In this document: positions 1 through 6,631 of the stretch, piece by piece | Numbering within the stretch: position 1 is the first letter of the stretch | Layout: every line of letters starts with the position of its first letter | Assembly (NCBI GenBank): GCA_964428485.1 | Contig: CAYRYP010000046.1 | Location: 1-11,653 of the forward strand | Direction of reading: 5' to 3' | DNA length: 11,653 bases | Source of the DNA: CAZPAN01 sp964428485 | GTDB taxonomy: Bacteria; Actinomycetota; Coriobacteriia; Coriobacteriales; CADBOM01 | Notes under the pieces: generated by a model | What the model was told of the DNA's origin: nothing | What the model saw: only the letters and a program-made list of their open reading frames with translations | Database searches by the model: none | Made by a program: the position numbers and the translations under genes

Positions 1-227
1 GTTCTCAAGGTGCCCGCGGGACTGACCCGCGCCGCCCCCTTGCGAGGGGCGCAAAAAGGTACTCTACCCAACCGCGCGATCTGAGTCAACGGATCGTCCG
101 GCTAGCAGCCGGTAAATGGTTTGAGGATTTCCCTTTTTACGTTCTCCAGCTCAACCTGAAGAACGTCCCGAAGGAGCTTGTGGCTCGATCGGCTTAACCG
201 TTATACCACAAGGGGTTTCCCCGGGAA
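1..227 (-). ncRNA. structured non-coding RNA or long structured leader, runs out of the window
   Basis: Seen: no convincing reading frame, but a succession of perfect or near-perfect stems. They are CGCGGG 15-20/26-31, CGCCCC 33-38/46-51, GGTA 58-61/65-68, CGATC 77-81/92-96, CCGGCT 98-103/107-112 (3-nt loop), ACGTTCT 139-145/160-166, CTTGTGG 177-183/206-212 enclosing CGG/CCG 190-192/198-200, and GGG 213-215/219-221. A strong minus-strand promoter ends about 7 bases before position 227, so the RNA would start near 227 and read leftwards. No U-tract follows the last stem inside the window, so the 3' end is open. Inference: a stand-alone ncRNA or the leader of a gene left of position 1. Size (about 210 nt), many stems and the host phylum recall the raiA-motif RNAs of Firmicutes and Actinobacteria, but I cannot verify that from memory. 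It does not look like tmRNA, RNase P RNA, SRP RNA or rRNA. Strand and 5' end rest on the promoter alone. Confidence 0.5.
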
Positions 228-233
228 TTTAAA

Positions 234-262
234 ATTATATCTTTCTGCTAAGTGGTTGTCAC
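234..262 (-). promoter_or_regulatory. sigma70-type promoter of the left-edge RNA
   Basis: On the minus strand, GTGACA (262-257) and a perfect TATAAT (239-234) are separated by exactly 17 bases; the predicted start is near 227, just before the first stem of the structured RNA. This is the best housekeeping-type promoter in the window. A perfect inverted repeat, AAGTG-5-CACTT (250-264), overlaps the -35 box and could be an operator. Confidence 0.65.
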
Positions 263-355
263 TTGATCTGCCGGATGTTTTTCTGTGATTTCGTGCCTGG
301 GTTGCTTCGGGCTGTGGCCCGTGGACCCGTGAGCCGAGGCCATTGGGATGTTTGT

Positions 356-379
356 GATTGTTCCTAAACTGCAACAATC
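356..379. repeat. perfect inverted repeat, possible operator
   Basis: GATTGTT (356-362) and AACAATC (373-379) are perfect 7-bp complements around a 10-base AT-rich spacer. The 24-bp size suits a dimeric regulator site, or a short hairpin. It lies about 85 bases upstream of the hydrolase start. No T-run follows, so a terminator is unlikely. Confidence 0.4.
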
Positions 380-392
380 GGGCTGTCCGGCT

Positions 393-412
393 ACCGTGAC
401 ACGGTCTAGAAT
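393..412 (+). promoter_or_regulatory. possible promoter/operator of the metallo-hydrolase gene
   Basis: A perfect palindrome ACCGTG-A-CACGGT (393-405) is followed directly by TAGAAT (407-412), one mismatch from the -10 consensus and placed so that a transcript would start near 419. The -35 region is poor (CTGTCC, 383-388). The palindrome would sit in the promoter spacer, a classic repressor position. The promoter call is weak; the palindrome itself is exact. Confidence 0.3.
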
Positions 413-420
413 CTTAGGTA

Positions 421-440
421 GTCCACAGTAGGGGGTGGAC
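421..440 (+). repeat. 5'UTR hairpin before the hydrolase start
   Basis: GTCCAC (421-426) and GTGGAC (435-440) form a perfect 6-bp stem with an 8-base loop. It ends ten bases before the Shine-Dalgarno sequence at 451. If transcription starts near 419 this hairpin would be the 5' end of the mRNA, where it could protect the transcript or affect translation. Confidence 0.35.
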
Positions 441-464
441 GAAAGATTTCGGGAGGAGAGCAAG

Positions 465-1073
465 ATGGCGAGACTTCTTTACGACGGGCATGCTTCGTTT
501 CGACTCATCGCTGACAACGGGTACACCGTCTACATCGATCCATATATGAATACGGATGTTTCGAAACCGGCAGACCTTGTGTTGATCACGCACGAGCACT
601 TCGATCACAACAACGTAGGCATACTGCAGGTCAATCCCTCCTATGTGATCCTTCGCCCACTCATCACCCAGACCGACGGCGACTATCGGAACTTTACGTT
701 AGGAAACATGAAGGTGCAGGCCGTTCCCGCCTACAACCAGAACCACCGCAACAATGAATGCGTAGGGTACGTCATCGACGTCGACGGCAAGAAACTCTAT
801 TTTGCAGGGGACACCTCGAAAACCGTGTGCATGTCGAAGAATCTAGCCTATATGAACCTAGACTACGCGTTTCTCCCCTGCGATGGAAAGTTCAACATGG
901 ATCTCGAAGAGGCCATCGAGTGCGCGAAGATCATAAGGGCAAAGCACACGGTTCCAATCCACACCTGCCCGGTCTCGAACGGGGAAACCCCGAAATTCGA
1001 CGAGGAGAAGGCGAGATCTTTCAAGGTTCCGGGCGCCATGGTCGTCTTGCCGGGCGAGGAGATCGTGCTCTAG
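465..1073 (+). CDS. metallo-beta-lactamase-fold metal-dependent hydrolase (UlaG/UPF0173-like)
   Basis: This is a 202-residue, single-domain cytosolic protein of the small MBL-fold hydrolases related to UlaG and UPF0173. Metal-site motifs are all visible: THEHFDH at 42-48 (His43, His45, Asp47, His48), His94 in a Tyr-Asn-Gln-Asn-His stretch, Asp116 in AGDTS, and His166 in PIHTCP. These should bind two metal ions for hydrolysis, usually of a phosphoester or lactone; the substrate cannot be told. The ATG at 465 is preferred because GGGAGGAG ends six bases before it; an in-frame GTG at 435 would add ten residues but has no such site. No signal peptide or membrane segment is seen. The gene stands alone, convergent with xerC and divergent from the left-edge RNA, so context does not reveal its role. 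Confidence 0.9.
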   Translation: MARLLYDGHASFRLIADNGYTVYIDPYMNTDVSKPADLVLITHEHFDHNNVGILQVNPSYVILRPLITQTDGDYRNFTLGNMKVQAVPAYNQNHRNNECVGYVIDVDGKKLYFAGDTSKTVCMSKNLAYMNLDYAFLPCDGKFNMDLEEAIECAKIIRAKHTVPIHTCPVSNGETPKFDEEKARSFKVPGAMVVLPGEEIVL

Positions 1074-1099
1074 CTAAGAAATACTCCTGACGCTTTTTC

Positions 1100-1137
1100 G
1101 GGCGCACTTCATGCGGGTCAACCGCGGGGGTGCGCCC
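1100..1137. terminator. hairpin between convergent genes, without U-tract
   Basis: GGGCGCAC (1100-1107) and GTGCGCCC (1130-1137) are perfect 8-bp complements; inside them GCGGGT/ACCGC can pair as well. It lies 26 bases after the hydrolase stop, and the xerC stop codon (1118-1120) falls in its loop. Neither strand has a T-run after the stem; a T5 run lies on its left side on the plus strand, the wrong side. It may act as a two-way 3' boundary or mRNA 3' stabiliser. Confidence 0.4.
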
Positions 1138-2050
1138 TGTCGTGCACGGCCTTTAGATGCGAGGCCGAGAGATGGGTGTATATCTGCGTGGTAGAGAGAC
1201 TCGAATGCCCGAGCAGCTCCTGCACCGTTCGGAGATCGGCCCCGCCTTCGAGCATGTCGGTTGCAAACGAGTGGCGCATGTCATGCGGAGTGAAGTCGTC
1301 GTCGATTCCTGCGCACACAAGCGTCCGCTTGAAGACCTTCCTCAAAGTATCAGCGCTCATGGGATTGCCACGTTTCGAGAGGAAGAGCCTTTCCGTCGCC
1401 GTCTTCGAGCGCATGGCGAGAATCGGCCTTGAACGCTGGAGGTAGTCCGACATCGACGCCCTGGCCATCTCGTGGATCGGGATGATCCGCTCCTTCGAAC
1501 CCTTGCCCATGACTCGGATCTGCATCTGCGAGAGATCGACATCCCCCACATTGAGTCCCGCGAGCTCAGAGATCCTCGCCCCCGAGGCGTACATGAGCTC
1601 GAAGAGTGCCCTGTTGCGAAGCGATTCCGGATCATCCCCGCTCCAGTATCCAAGCAGCGCAGCGATCTGCTCTGCCGTCATCCTCCGTGGTAGCCCCTTC
1701 GCCTGTTTCGGTCCATGGACCGCCGCGACCGGATTGTCGACGGTGAAGCCGGCCACCACCATCCACGTGAACAGCGATTTGATTGCCGACAAACGTCTGT
1801 TGATGCTGCTACGCGCGTACCCGGAGGAAGACATCTCGCCCAGATATGCACGCACGATCCTGTGGCTGACATCGCGGATACCCACGCCCAAGTCGGAAAT
1901 GTAGCGGAGGAAATCCTCGAGGTCGCTCCTGTACGAGTCCACTGTGTGATCGGAGTATTTGCCCTGGACCGACAGAGATTCGAGGAAACCCTCAACAACC
2001 TCGTCGTCACCAGGCCAGGGGAGCCTGGGAGTTCCCTCGGAGTCGGTCAT
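1118..2050 (-). CDS. xerC: tyrosine site-specific recombinase XerC/XerD
   Basis: This is a full-length 310-residue tyrosine recombinase, the usual length for XerC/XerD, which resolve chromosome dimers at dif during division. The N-terminal core-binding SAM-like domain spans about 16-105 and the catalytic domain about 120-305. All catalytic residues are present: Arg159 (SGARISEL), Lys183 (GKGSKER), His256 and Arg259 (PHDMRH), His282 (LLGHSS) and the nucleophile Tyr291 (TTQIYTH). Its ATG overlaps the trmFO stop as ATGA, with GGGGAAGAG a few bases upstream, so translation is coupled. It is the last gene of the minus-strand block. A Xer gene after this gene run is conventional in Gram-positives, where it is called XerC (CodV in Bacillus); sequence alone does not separate XerC from XerD. 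No phage or integron context suggests a mobile integrase. Confidence 0.9.
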   Translation of the reverse strand: MTDSEGTPRLPWPGDDEVVEGFLESLSVQGKYSDHTVDSYRSDLEDFLRYISDLGVGIRDVSHRIVRAYLGEMSSSGYARSSINRRLSAIKSLFTWMVVAGFTVDNPVAAVHGPKQAKGLPRRMTAEQIAALLGYWSGDDPESLRNRALFELMYASGARISELAGLNVGDVDLSQMQIRVMGKGSKERIIPIHEMARASMSDYLQRSRPILAMRSKTATERLFLSKRGNPMSADTLRKVFKRTLVCAGIDDDFTPHDMRHSFATDMLEGGADLRTVQELLGHSSLSTTQIYTHLSASHLKAVHDRAHPRG

Positions 2051-3465
2051 CTTTTCTCTTCCCCGTCGGCGTCGTCCAGATAATGCGCGATCTGGTGCGG
2101 AATATCCGCCAGAATCGAGGCGGGTACGACCCCGGCGTCCTCCAACACGTCCCTGTAGGAGTCCACGGCACTCCTGGCTCTTCTCGCATAGGCGCGATAG
2201 CGTTCCTGCTTTCCCTTGGGCTTACTCTCGAGAGGCGGAACGATCCCGTAGTTGACATGCATCGGCTGATAGGAGACGGTCCCAGGGCTCGTGGCATAGG
2301 CCACCAACGCACCAAACAGGGTTTCCCTCGAGGGAAGCGGGATGTTCGCACCCGTGATCTCCGCATATGTGAAGATGGCAGCGAACAGCCCCGAGGCGAT
2401 CGCCTCACAGTACCCTTCTGTTCCAGTCACCTGGCCCGCAAAACGTATCCCCGGCCTGCCCGGAATGTCGAACGTGGGGCCAAGTGCCCTGGGTGCATCT
2501 ATGAAGGTGTTCCTGTGCATTACCCCGTATCTCAGGAACTCCGCGTTCTCCAAGCCAGGAATCATCCTGAACACGCGTTCCTGCTCAGCAAACCTCAGGT
2601 TGGTCTGGAAGCCCACCAGGTTGTAGGCAGCCATAGACGAATTCTCGGCACGGAGCTGCACCACGGCCCAGGGACGCCTGCCTGTTTCGGGATCTTTGAG
2701 CCCGACCGGTTTGAGCGGGCCAAACCTGAGCGCGTCTGTACCTGTACGAGCAATCTCCTCTACAGGCTGACATGCAGAGAAGAGCTCCCGTCTCTCGAAA
2801 TCGCGGAGTATGGTCCTGTCGGCGTGAACCAGCTCCTCCACAAAACTCTCGTAGAGATCGCGCTCCATCGGAGCATTCAGGTAATCTTGCCCGCCGCCCT
2901 TCCCATAGCGCGACTGGGCAAACACCCTCGTCATGTCTATGGAGTCCGCAGAGACTATCGGGGCGGCCGCATCGTAGAAGGCGAGAAGGGAGGTTCCCAG
3001 GGCCTCCTGAATGGATCGCGCAAAGACATCGGATGTAAGCGGCCCGGTCGCAATCACCGCAGGAGGAGAGGGTATCTGAGTCGCCTCCTCACTCACCACC
3101 CTGATCCTCGGATTGTCGTTGATCATCTCGGTGATCCTTGACGAGAAGAGGTCCCTGTCAACCGCCAGTGCCTTGCCAGCGGGAACACTGGACTCCAGCG
3201 CGGCTCTGATCAGAAACGAGCCCATCCTTGCCAGCTCGTACTTCAACGTCCCTGCGGCGGAAGCGCCATCGAGGCTCTTCAGCGAGTTCGAGCACACCAG
3301 CTCCGCCATGTAGCCCGTGGAGTGGGCGGGGGTCATGCGATTCGGCCTCATCTCGACCAGAGTCACGTCCATCCCCCTGGCGGCGAGCTGCAGGGCGGCC
3401 TCCGAGCCGGCGAGCCCTCCCCCGAGCACCGTGACTGATTCTGCGGAACCGATCTCAGTCGGCAA
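2047..3465 (-). CDS. trmFO: methylenetetrahydrofolate-tRNA (uracil-5-)-methyltransferase TrmFO
   Basis: TrmFO makes 5-methyluridine at position 54 in the tRNA T-loop, using methylenetetrahydrofolate and FAD rather than S-adenosylmethionine. The 472-residue product opens with a Rossmann FAD motif, VTVLGGGLAGSEAA (11-24), ending in VEMRP. The signature HSTGYMAELVCSNSLKS (48-64) carries Cys58. The second cysteine expected for catalysis, Cys232, is in FSACQPVEEIA. GFQTNLRFAEQERVFRMIPG (285-304) and the FAD-contacting TGTEGYCEAIASG (347-359) are typical. The start is a TTG at 3465 with a strong GGAGGT five bases before it, 12 bases after the dprA stop; no better ATG or GTG lies before the FAD motif. 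It is slightly longer than the roughly 435-residue Bacillus protein, mainly at the C-terminus. It overlaps xerC by four bases. Confidence 0.95.
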   Translation of the reverse strand: MPTEIGSAESVTVLGGGLAGSEAALQLAARGMDVTLVEMRPNRMTPAHSTGYMAELVCSNSLKSLDGASAAGTLKYELARMGSFLIRAALESSVPAGKALAVDRDLFSSRITEMINDNPRIRVVSEEATQIPSPPAVIATGPLTSDVFARSIQEALGTSLLAFYDAAAPIVSADSIDMTRVFAQSRYGKGGGQDYLNAPMERDLYESFVEELVHADRTILRDFERRELFSACQPVEEIARTGTDALRFGPLKPVGLKDPETGRRPWAVVQLRAENSSMAAYNLVGFQTNLRFAEQERVFRMIPGLENAEFLRYGVMHRNTFIDAPRALGPTFDIPGRPGIRFAGQVTGTEGYCEAIASGLFAAIFTYAEITGANIPLPSRETLFGALVAYATSPGTVSYQPMHVNYGIVPPLESKPKGKQERYRAYARRARSAVDSYRDVLEDAGVVPASILADIPHQIAHYLDDADGEEKR

Positions 3466-3477
3466 CGTGACCTCCGT

Positions 3478-4470
3478 TCATCGCATGCTGCGCGGATCGA
3501 CCCCAAACCTCCCGTCGGGGTAGCGGCATACGGCCCCCATCGTTTCCAAGGATGATAGCACCTTGATAACCTGCAGCACCGGCAGTCCACAGAAGGAGGC
3601 CAGCTCATCCGGAGTCATCGGGGAGGCCGCGACGGCATCCATGACAAGCATGAAGGTGGCGTCCAGCTGGCCGCCCGCCATAACGGGCTGTGTCATGCCA
3701 TGAGATACATCCGGCTCGCTCTCGACAGGATTGCCCGCGAAAAACCTCTCCGGGAACAACCTGGCCATCTCATCCAGGAACGTCTCGTCATCTATGATCG
3801 GAGTCGCGCCCTCCCTCAGAAGCCTGTTTGAGCCCGCCGACTGTTTGGACAGGATGGAACCCGGGACGACCATCACCTCCCGTCCCCCTTCCAAGGCGCA
3901 ATCCGCGGTGGAGAAAGTTCCGCTGGGAAGGCCAGCCTCCACTATCAGCACAGCCCTGGCGAGACCGGCGATGATCCTGTTGCGCTTCTTGAACGCCCAT
4001 TTCTGCGGCGGTGCACCCCAGGGAAGCTCGGAGATCACCGCCCCTCCCCCGGACAGGGACAGCTCGAACGAGGTCGTCCCGCGTTTGGGATAGGCAACGT
4101 CGGCACCGGATCCAAGGACCGTGACCGCCTTCCCGCCACCGGAGAGCGCACCGCGCAGCGCAGCCTGATCGCATCCTATGGCCCCGCCGGAGATCACGGT
4201 GATGCCCATCATCGCCGCAAGCGACCCGAACCGCTCAGCACACGACTCCCCATACGGTGTGGCCTTCCTTGCCCCCACTATGGCGATCCCGGGCGCCAAT
4301 GCCGAGACGTTGCCTAAAACCCTCAAGACCCTTGGAGGATCCGGGAACTCCGCCAGCTGTTCCGGATAAAGCCCCGAGCCGAGAAGTACATCCGTTCTAG
4401 GATGGCCGTCCCCGAAGCATCTCGTCGATCCTGTCCCACTGGCCTGCCTGTACTCCTTTGTCACGTTCAT
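3478..4470 (-). CDS. dprA: DNA-processing protein DprA (Smf)
   Basis: DprA binds incoming single-stranded DNA during natural transformation and loads RecA; it is also common in species not known to be competent. The 330-residue protein has the Rossmann-type DNA-binding domain at about 60-240: AIVGARKATPYG (63-74), ISGGAIGCDQAALRGAL (93-109), VLGSGADVAYP (118-128), SELPWGAPP (147-155), RNRIIAGLARAVLIVEA (163-179), SGTFSTADCALE (183-194) and VVPGS (201-205). A probable winged-helix domain fills about 270-325. There is no N-terminal SAM-like domain. The usual SGxAxGIDxAAH motif is altered: Ile to Cys, and Leu replaces the His. Its ATG overlaps the comM stop as ATGA. Being next to comM and near xerC fits a DNA uptake and recombination role. 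Confidence 0.92.
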   Translation of the reverse strand: MNVTKEYRQASGTGSTRCFGDGHPRTDVLLGSGLYPEQLAEFPDPPRVLRVLGNVSALAPGIAIVGARKATPYGESCAERFGSLAAMMGITVISGGAIGCDQAALRGALSGGGKAVTVLGSGADVAYPKRGTTSFELSLSGGGAVISELPWGAPPQKWAFKKRNRIIAGLARAVLIVEAGLPSGTFSTADCALEGGREVMVVPGSILSKQSAGSNRLLREGATPIIDDETFLDEMARLFPERFFAGNPVESEPDVSHGMTQPVMAGGQLDATFMLVMDAVAASPMTPDELASFCGLPVLQVIKVLSSLETMGAVCRYPDGRFGVDPRSMR

Positions 4471-6014
4471 GCGTCCTGCCCCCTGTACATGATCGCCTCG
4501 TCAATGTCGTCACAACCGACACGGTCCCTCTCCCCGATGTCGGCGATCGTCCTGGCAACGGAGAGCACCTTTATCACTCCCCTGCCGCTCATGTGTCTTC
4601 TATTCGCGAGTAGCTCGATATGCGAGCGGGCCTTCTGGTCGAGCCTGCAACCAGCCACAATCCTCGCGTCACGACCGCTGGTGGAAAACCCGTTGTCGTC
4701 ATGCTCGACGACGTTGATTGAGTCGAACTCCCTGCCCCTCTCCACGGCAAACGTCCTCGCGCGCATCACGCCCTCGCGAAGCGTCTTTGATGACACACCG
4801 CTGCCCGTCTCTATCACCTGACCGGGGTCCACTCTGCGAACGTGGATCATCATGTCGAACCTGTCCATCAAAGGACCGCCAAGCCTGGACTGATAGTTGG
4901 TCGCAGCAGCGGGTGCGCACGTGCATGCCCTGTCCGGATCTCCCATATACCCGCAAGGACACGGGTTGGAGGCCCCCACCAACAGAAAGTCAGCCGGGAA
5001 CTTGTAGGTGCCATCCGCCCTTGCTAGGATCACCTGTCTGTCCTCCATGGGTTGCCGCAGCAGCTGGAGCTTCCTAGGGCCAAACTCCGCGAGTTCATCT
5101 AGGAAAAGAACCCCGTTGTGGCTCAGCGACACCTCGCCCGGCGTCATGGGATTCCCGCCTCCAAGGAGCCCGGCTGCAGTCGCGCTGTGATGAGGCGCCC
5201 GAAACGGCCGATGTCCTGCGAGGATGTCCTCGATCTCGAGACCAGCAACGGAGTGAATGAGCGCACTCATAACCCGCTCGTCGTCCTCCAGCTTGGGCAT
5301 TATGGAGACGAGTCTCCTTGCAAGCATGGTCTTTCCCGAGCCGGGAGGGCCGATCATCAGCAGCGCGTGTTTACCTGCGGCTGCTATCTGCAAAGCGCGC
5401 TTCGCCATGTCCTGCGAGGCGATGTCCGAGTAGTCCTCCGGACATGACGAGGGTCTGCGGAGGTGCTCGTGGCTTTTGTCTGGAACGGATTCCATCGGTC
5501 TTGCAACAGGAGGAAGCCCATCGCGGAGATCGGCCAGATTGGTGAGCACACGATGCCCGTCTCCCAGAAGCGACGAGAGATCCTCCGACGTCGGCCCCGT
5601 GACCAGATGCCCTCCCGACTCCGACACCATCATCGCCACGGCGAACATCCCCTTGACGCCATGCACGCTCCCATCGAGAGAGAGCTCACCGAACAGAGTG
5701 ACATCCTCGAGCGCCGCCGGCTCGATCTGCCCTGTGCTAGCCAGGATCCCCGCGGCTATCGGCAGATCCAGCCCAGAGCCGGTCTTCCTCAGCGAGCTGG
5801 GGGAGAGGTTGACTACCACGGCGGTAGGGGGAACTTTGAACCCGCAGGCCTTTATCGCCGAGCGAACCCGGAGCCTGGCCTCCTGAACCGTGGAGTCAGG
5901 CAATCCAACGATCGTGATCCCGGGCAGCCCCGACCCGACGCTGACCTCCACGCTCACCGGCATGGCCTCTATGCCCCGGATCGTGGCGCTGTCGACGAAG
6001 TACTGCCTGTCCAA
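4467..6014 (-). CDS. comM: Mg-chelatase-like AAA+ ATPase ComM (YifB family)
   Basis: ComM-family AAA+ ATPases form rings that drive branch migration of recombination intermediates during natural transformation. The protein (515 residues from the chosen start) has the N-terminal Lon-S5/ChlI-like domain to about residue 170 (SGLPGITIVGLPDSTVQEAR near 28-47). The Mg-chelatase AAA+ domain follows: Walker A GPPGSGKT (222-229), Walker B LFLDELAEF (303-311), sensor region VGASNPCPCG with four close cysteines (352, 354, 364, 366), and a C-terminal helical domain with the sensor-2-like ARTIADI stretch. Start: TTG at 6014, one base after the yraN stop, preceded by GGGGTGA five bases away; it gives an N-terminus that lines up with E. 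coli ComM. An ATG at 6038 would add eight residues and overlap yraN but lacks a usable ribosome site; a GTG at 6023 is also possible. Confidence 0.92.
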   Translation of the reverse strand: MDRQYFVDSATIRGIEAMPVSVEVSVGSGLPGITIVGLPDSTVQEARLRVRSAIKACGFKVPPTAVVVNLSPSSLRKTGSGLDLPIAAGILASTGQIEPAALEDVTLFGELSLDGSVHGVKGMFAVAMMVSESGGHLVTGPTSEDLSSLLGDGHRVLTNLADLRDGLPPVARPMESVPDKSHEHLRRPSSCPEDYSDIASQDMAKRALQIAAAGKHALLMIGPPGSGKTMLARRLVSIMPKLEDDERVMSALIHSVAGLEIEDILAGHRPFRAPHHSATAAGLLGGGNPMTPGEVSLSHNGVLFLDELAEFGPRKLQLLRQPMEDRQVILARADGTYKFPADFLLVGASNPCPCGYMGDPDRACTCAPAAATNYQSRLGGPLMDRFDMMIHVRRVDPGQVIETGSGVSSKTLREGVMRARTFAVERGREFDSINVVEHDDNGFSTSGRDARIVAGCRLDQKARSHIELLANRRHMSGRGVIKVLSVARTIADIGERDRVGCDDIDEAIMYRGQDA

Positions 6015-6015
6015 C

Positions 6016-6453
6016 TCAGTCACCCCGTCCAAAGGCATCCTGATGGTGCCTGAGCACGGCGCGGTGATTACCCACCATTGTTATGGACATCACATCGAAG
6101 CGCAGCGAGACAGAACGTATAGATGGATGCTCGGCGAGATACGCAAGGGCTATCCCCTCATACCTGCGCCTTTTCTCGGACGTCACGGCCTCCTCTGGAA
6201 AGCCCGACGCGTAGCCGGATCTAGTCTTGACCTCCACAAACACAAGGTCATCACCGTCCATCGCAACGATGTCGACCTCACCGAACTGGCATCTCCAGTT
6301 CCTGTCGAGTATTAGGTAGTCCTTATGGGAGAGATACCGACACGCAGCATCCTCGCCCTTGGCCCCCAGCTTTCTCCCAGTAAGATGTGCGTCATCGCAT
6401 GTTTGAACGCAACGGGGTTCCATTCCGACCTCGAAACCATCGGAATCGTGCAT
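6016..6453 (-). CDS. YraN/UPF0102 family endonuclease-like protein
   Basis: This 145-residue protein belongs to the UPF0102 (YraN) family, which shares the restriction-endonuclease-like fold seen in Holliday-junction resolvases; the biological function remains unproven. The nuclease-type motif is present: Glu34 in LGAKGEDAA, then GEVDIVA (Glu59, Asp61) and LVFVEVKTR (Glu74, Lys76), with spacing as in the family. The ATG at 6453 follows an excellent AGGAGG five bases upstream. The N-terminus is about 20 residues longer than typical members, but the good ribosome site supports it; ATG at 6423 is the shorter choice. It is the first gene of the tightly packed yraN-comM-dprA-trmFO-xerC block, so the transcript probably begins in the spacer upstream. 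No signal peptide or membrane segment is seen. Confidence 0.88.
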   Translation of the reverse strand: MHDSDGFEVGMEPRCVQTCDDAHLTGRKLGAKGEDAACRYLSHKDYLILDRNWRCQFGEVDIVAMDGDDLVFVEVKTRSGYASGFPEEAVTSEKRRRYEGIALAYLAEHPSIRSVSLRFDVMSITMVGNHRAVLRHHQDAFGRGD

Positions 6454-6505
6454 TTTCTCCTCCTGTCACGCTTTGATATCTTCGTGATAGAGGATGGCGG
6501 GGGAA

Positions 6506-6626
6506 TCTAAACGAAAGACCGAGGGTCTCTAAACCGGGGCCGAACCAAGTCCAAGCTATATCCGAACCAAGCGCAAACCGGATCCAGCCCACTTCCAAGA
6601 ACGAACGCGCAAAACAGATGCAAAAC
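6506..6626. repeat. degenerate 11/22-bp periodic repeat in the rnhB-yraN spacer
   Basis: Several words recur at multiples of 11 bases: TCTAAAC at 6506 and 6528 (22 apart), CCGAACCAAG at 6540 and 6562 (22), AAACCGG at 6531 and 6575 (44), GCAAAAC at 6609 and 6620 (11). Cut into 11-mers from 6506, most resemble TCCRAACCRRG. About ten degenerate units fill nearly the whole space between the two genes. 11 bp is about one helical turn and not a multiple of three, so this is not a decayed coding repeat. Function unknown; promoter or leader sequence for yraN must lie in or just after it on the minus strand. Confidence 0.5.
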
Positions 6627-6631
6627 GAGGG

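Noticed and set aside
33..57. The hairpin 33-51 followed by AAAAA was considered as a terminator.
   Set aside because: On the plus strand the run is A, not T; on the minus strand the T-run comes before the stem, not after it.
177..220. On the minus strand, TGGTATAACGGTTAA looks like a tRNA D-arm.
   Set aside because: No T-loop GTTCGANTC, no fitting 7-bp acceptor stem and no anticodon arm at the right distance; the 7-bp stem around it belongs to a different fold.
2083..3141. A 352-codon open frame on the plus strand opposite trmFO.
   Set aside because: It is a GC-driven antisense frame. The minus strand carries an unmistakable TrmFO sequence with all motifs, and the antisense product resembles nothing known.
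6506..6626. The repeat array was considered as a CRISPR array.
   Set aside because: Units are 11-22 bp, degenerate and without unique spacers, and no cas gene is present in the window.
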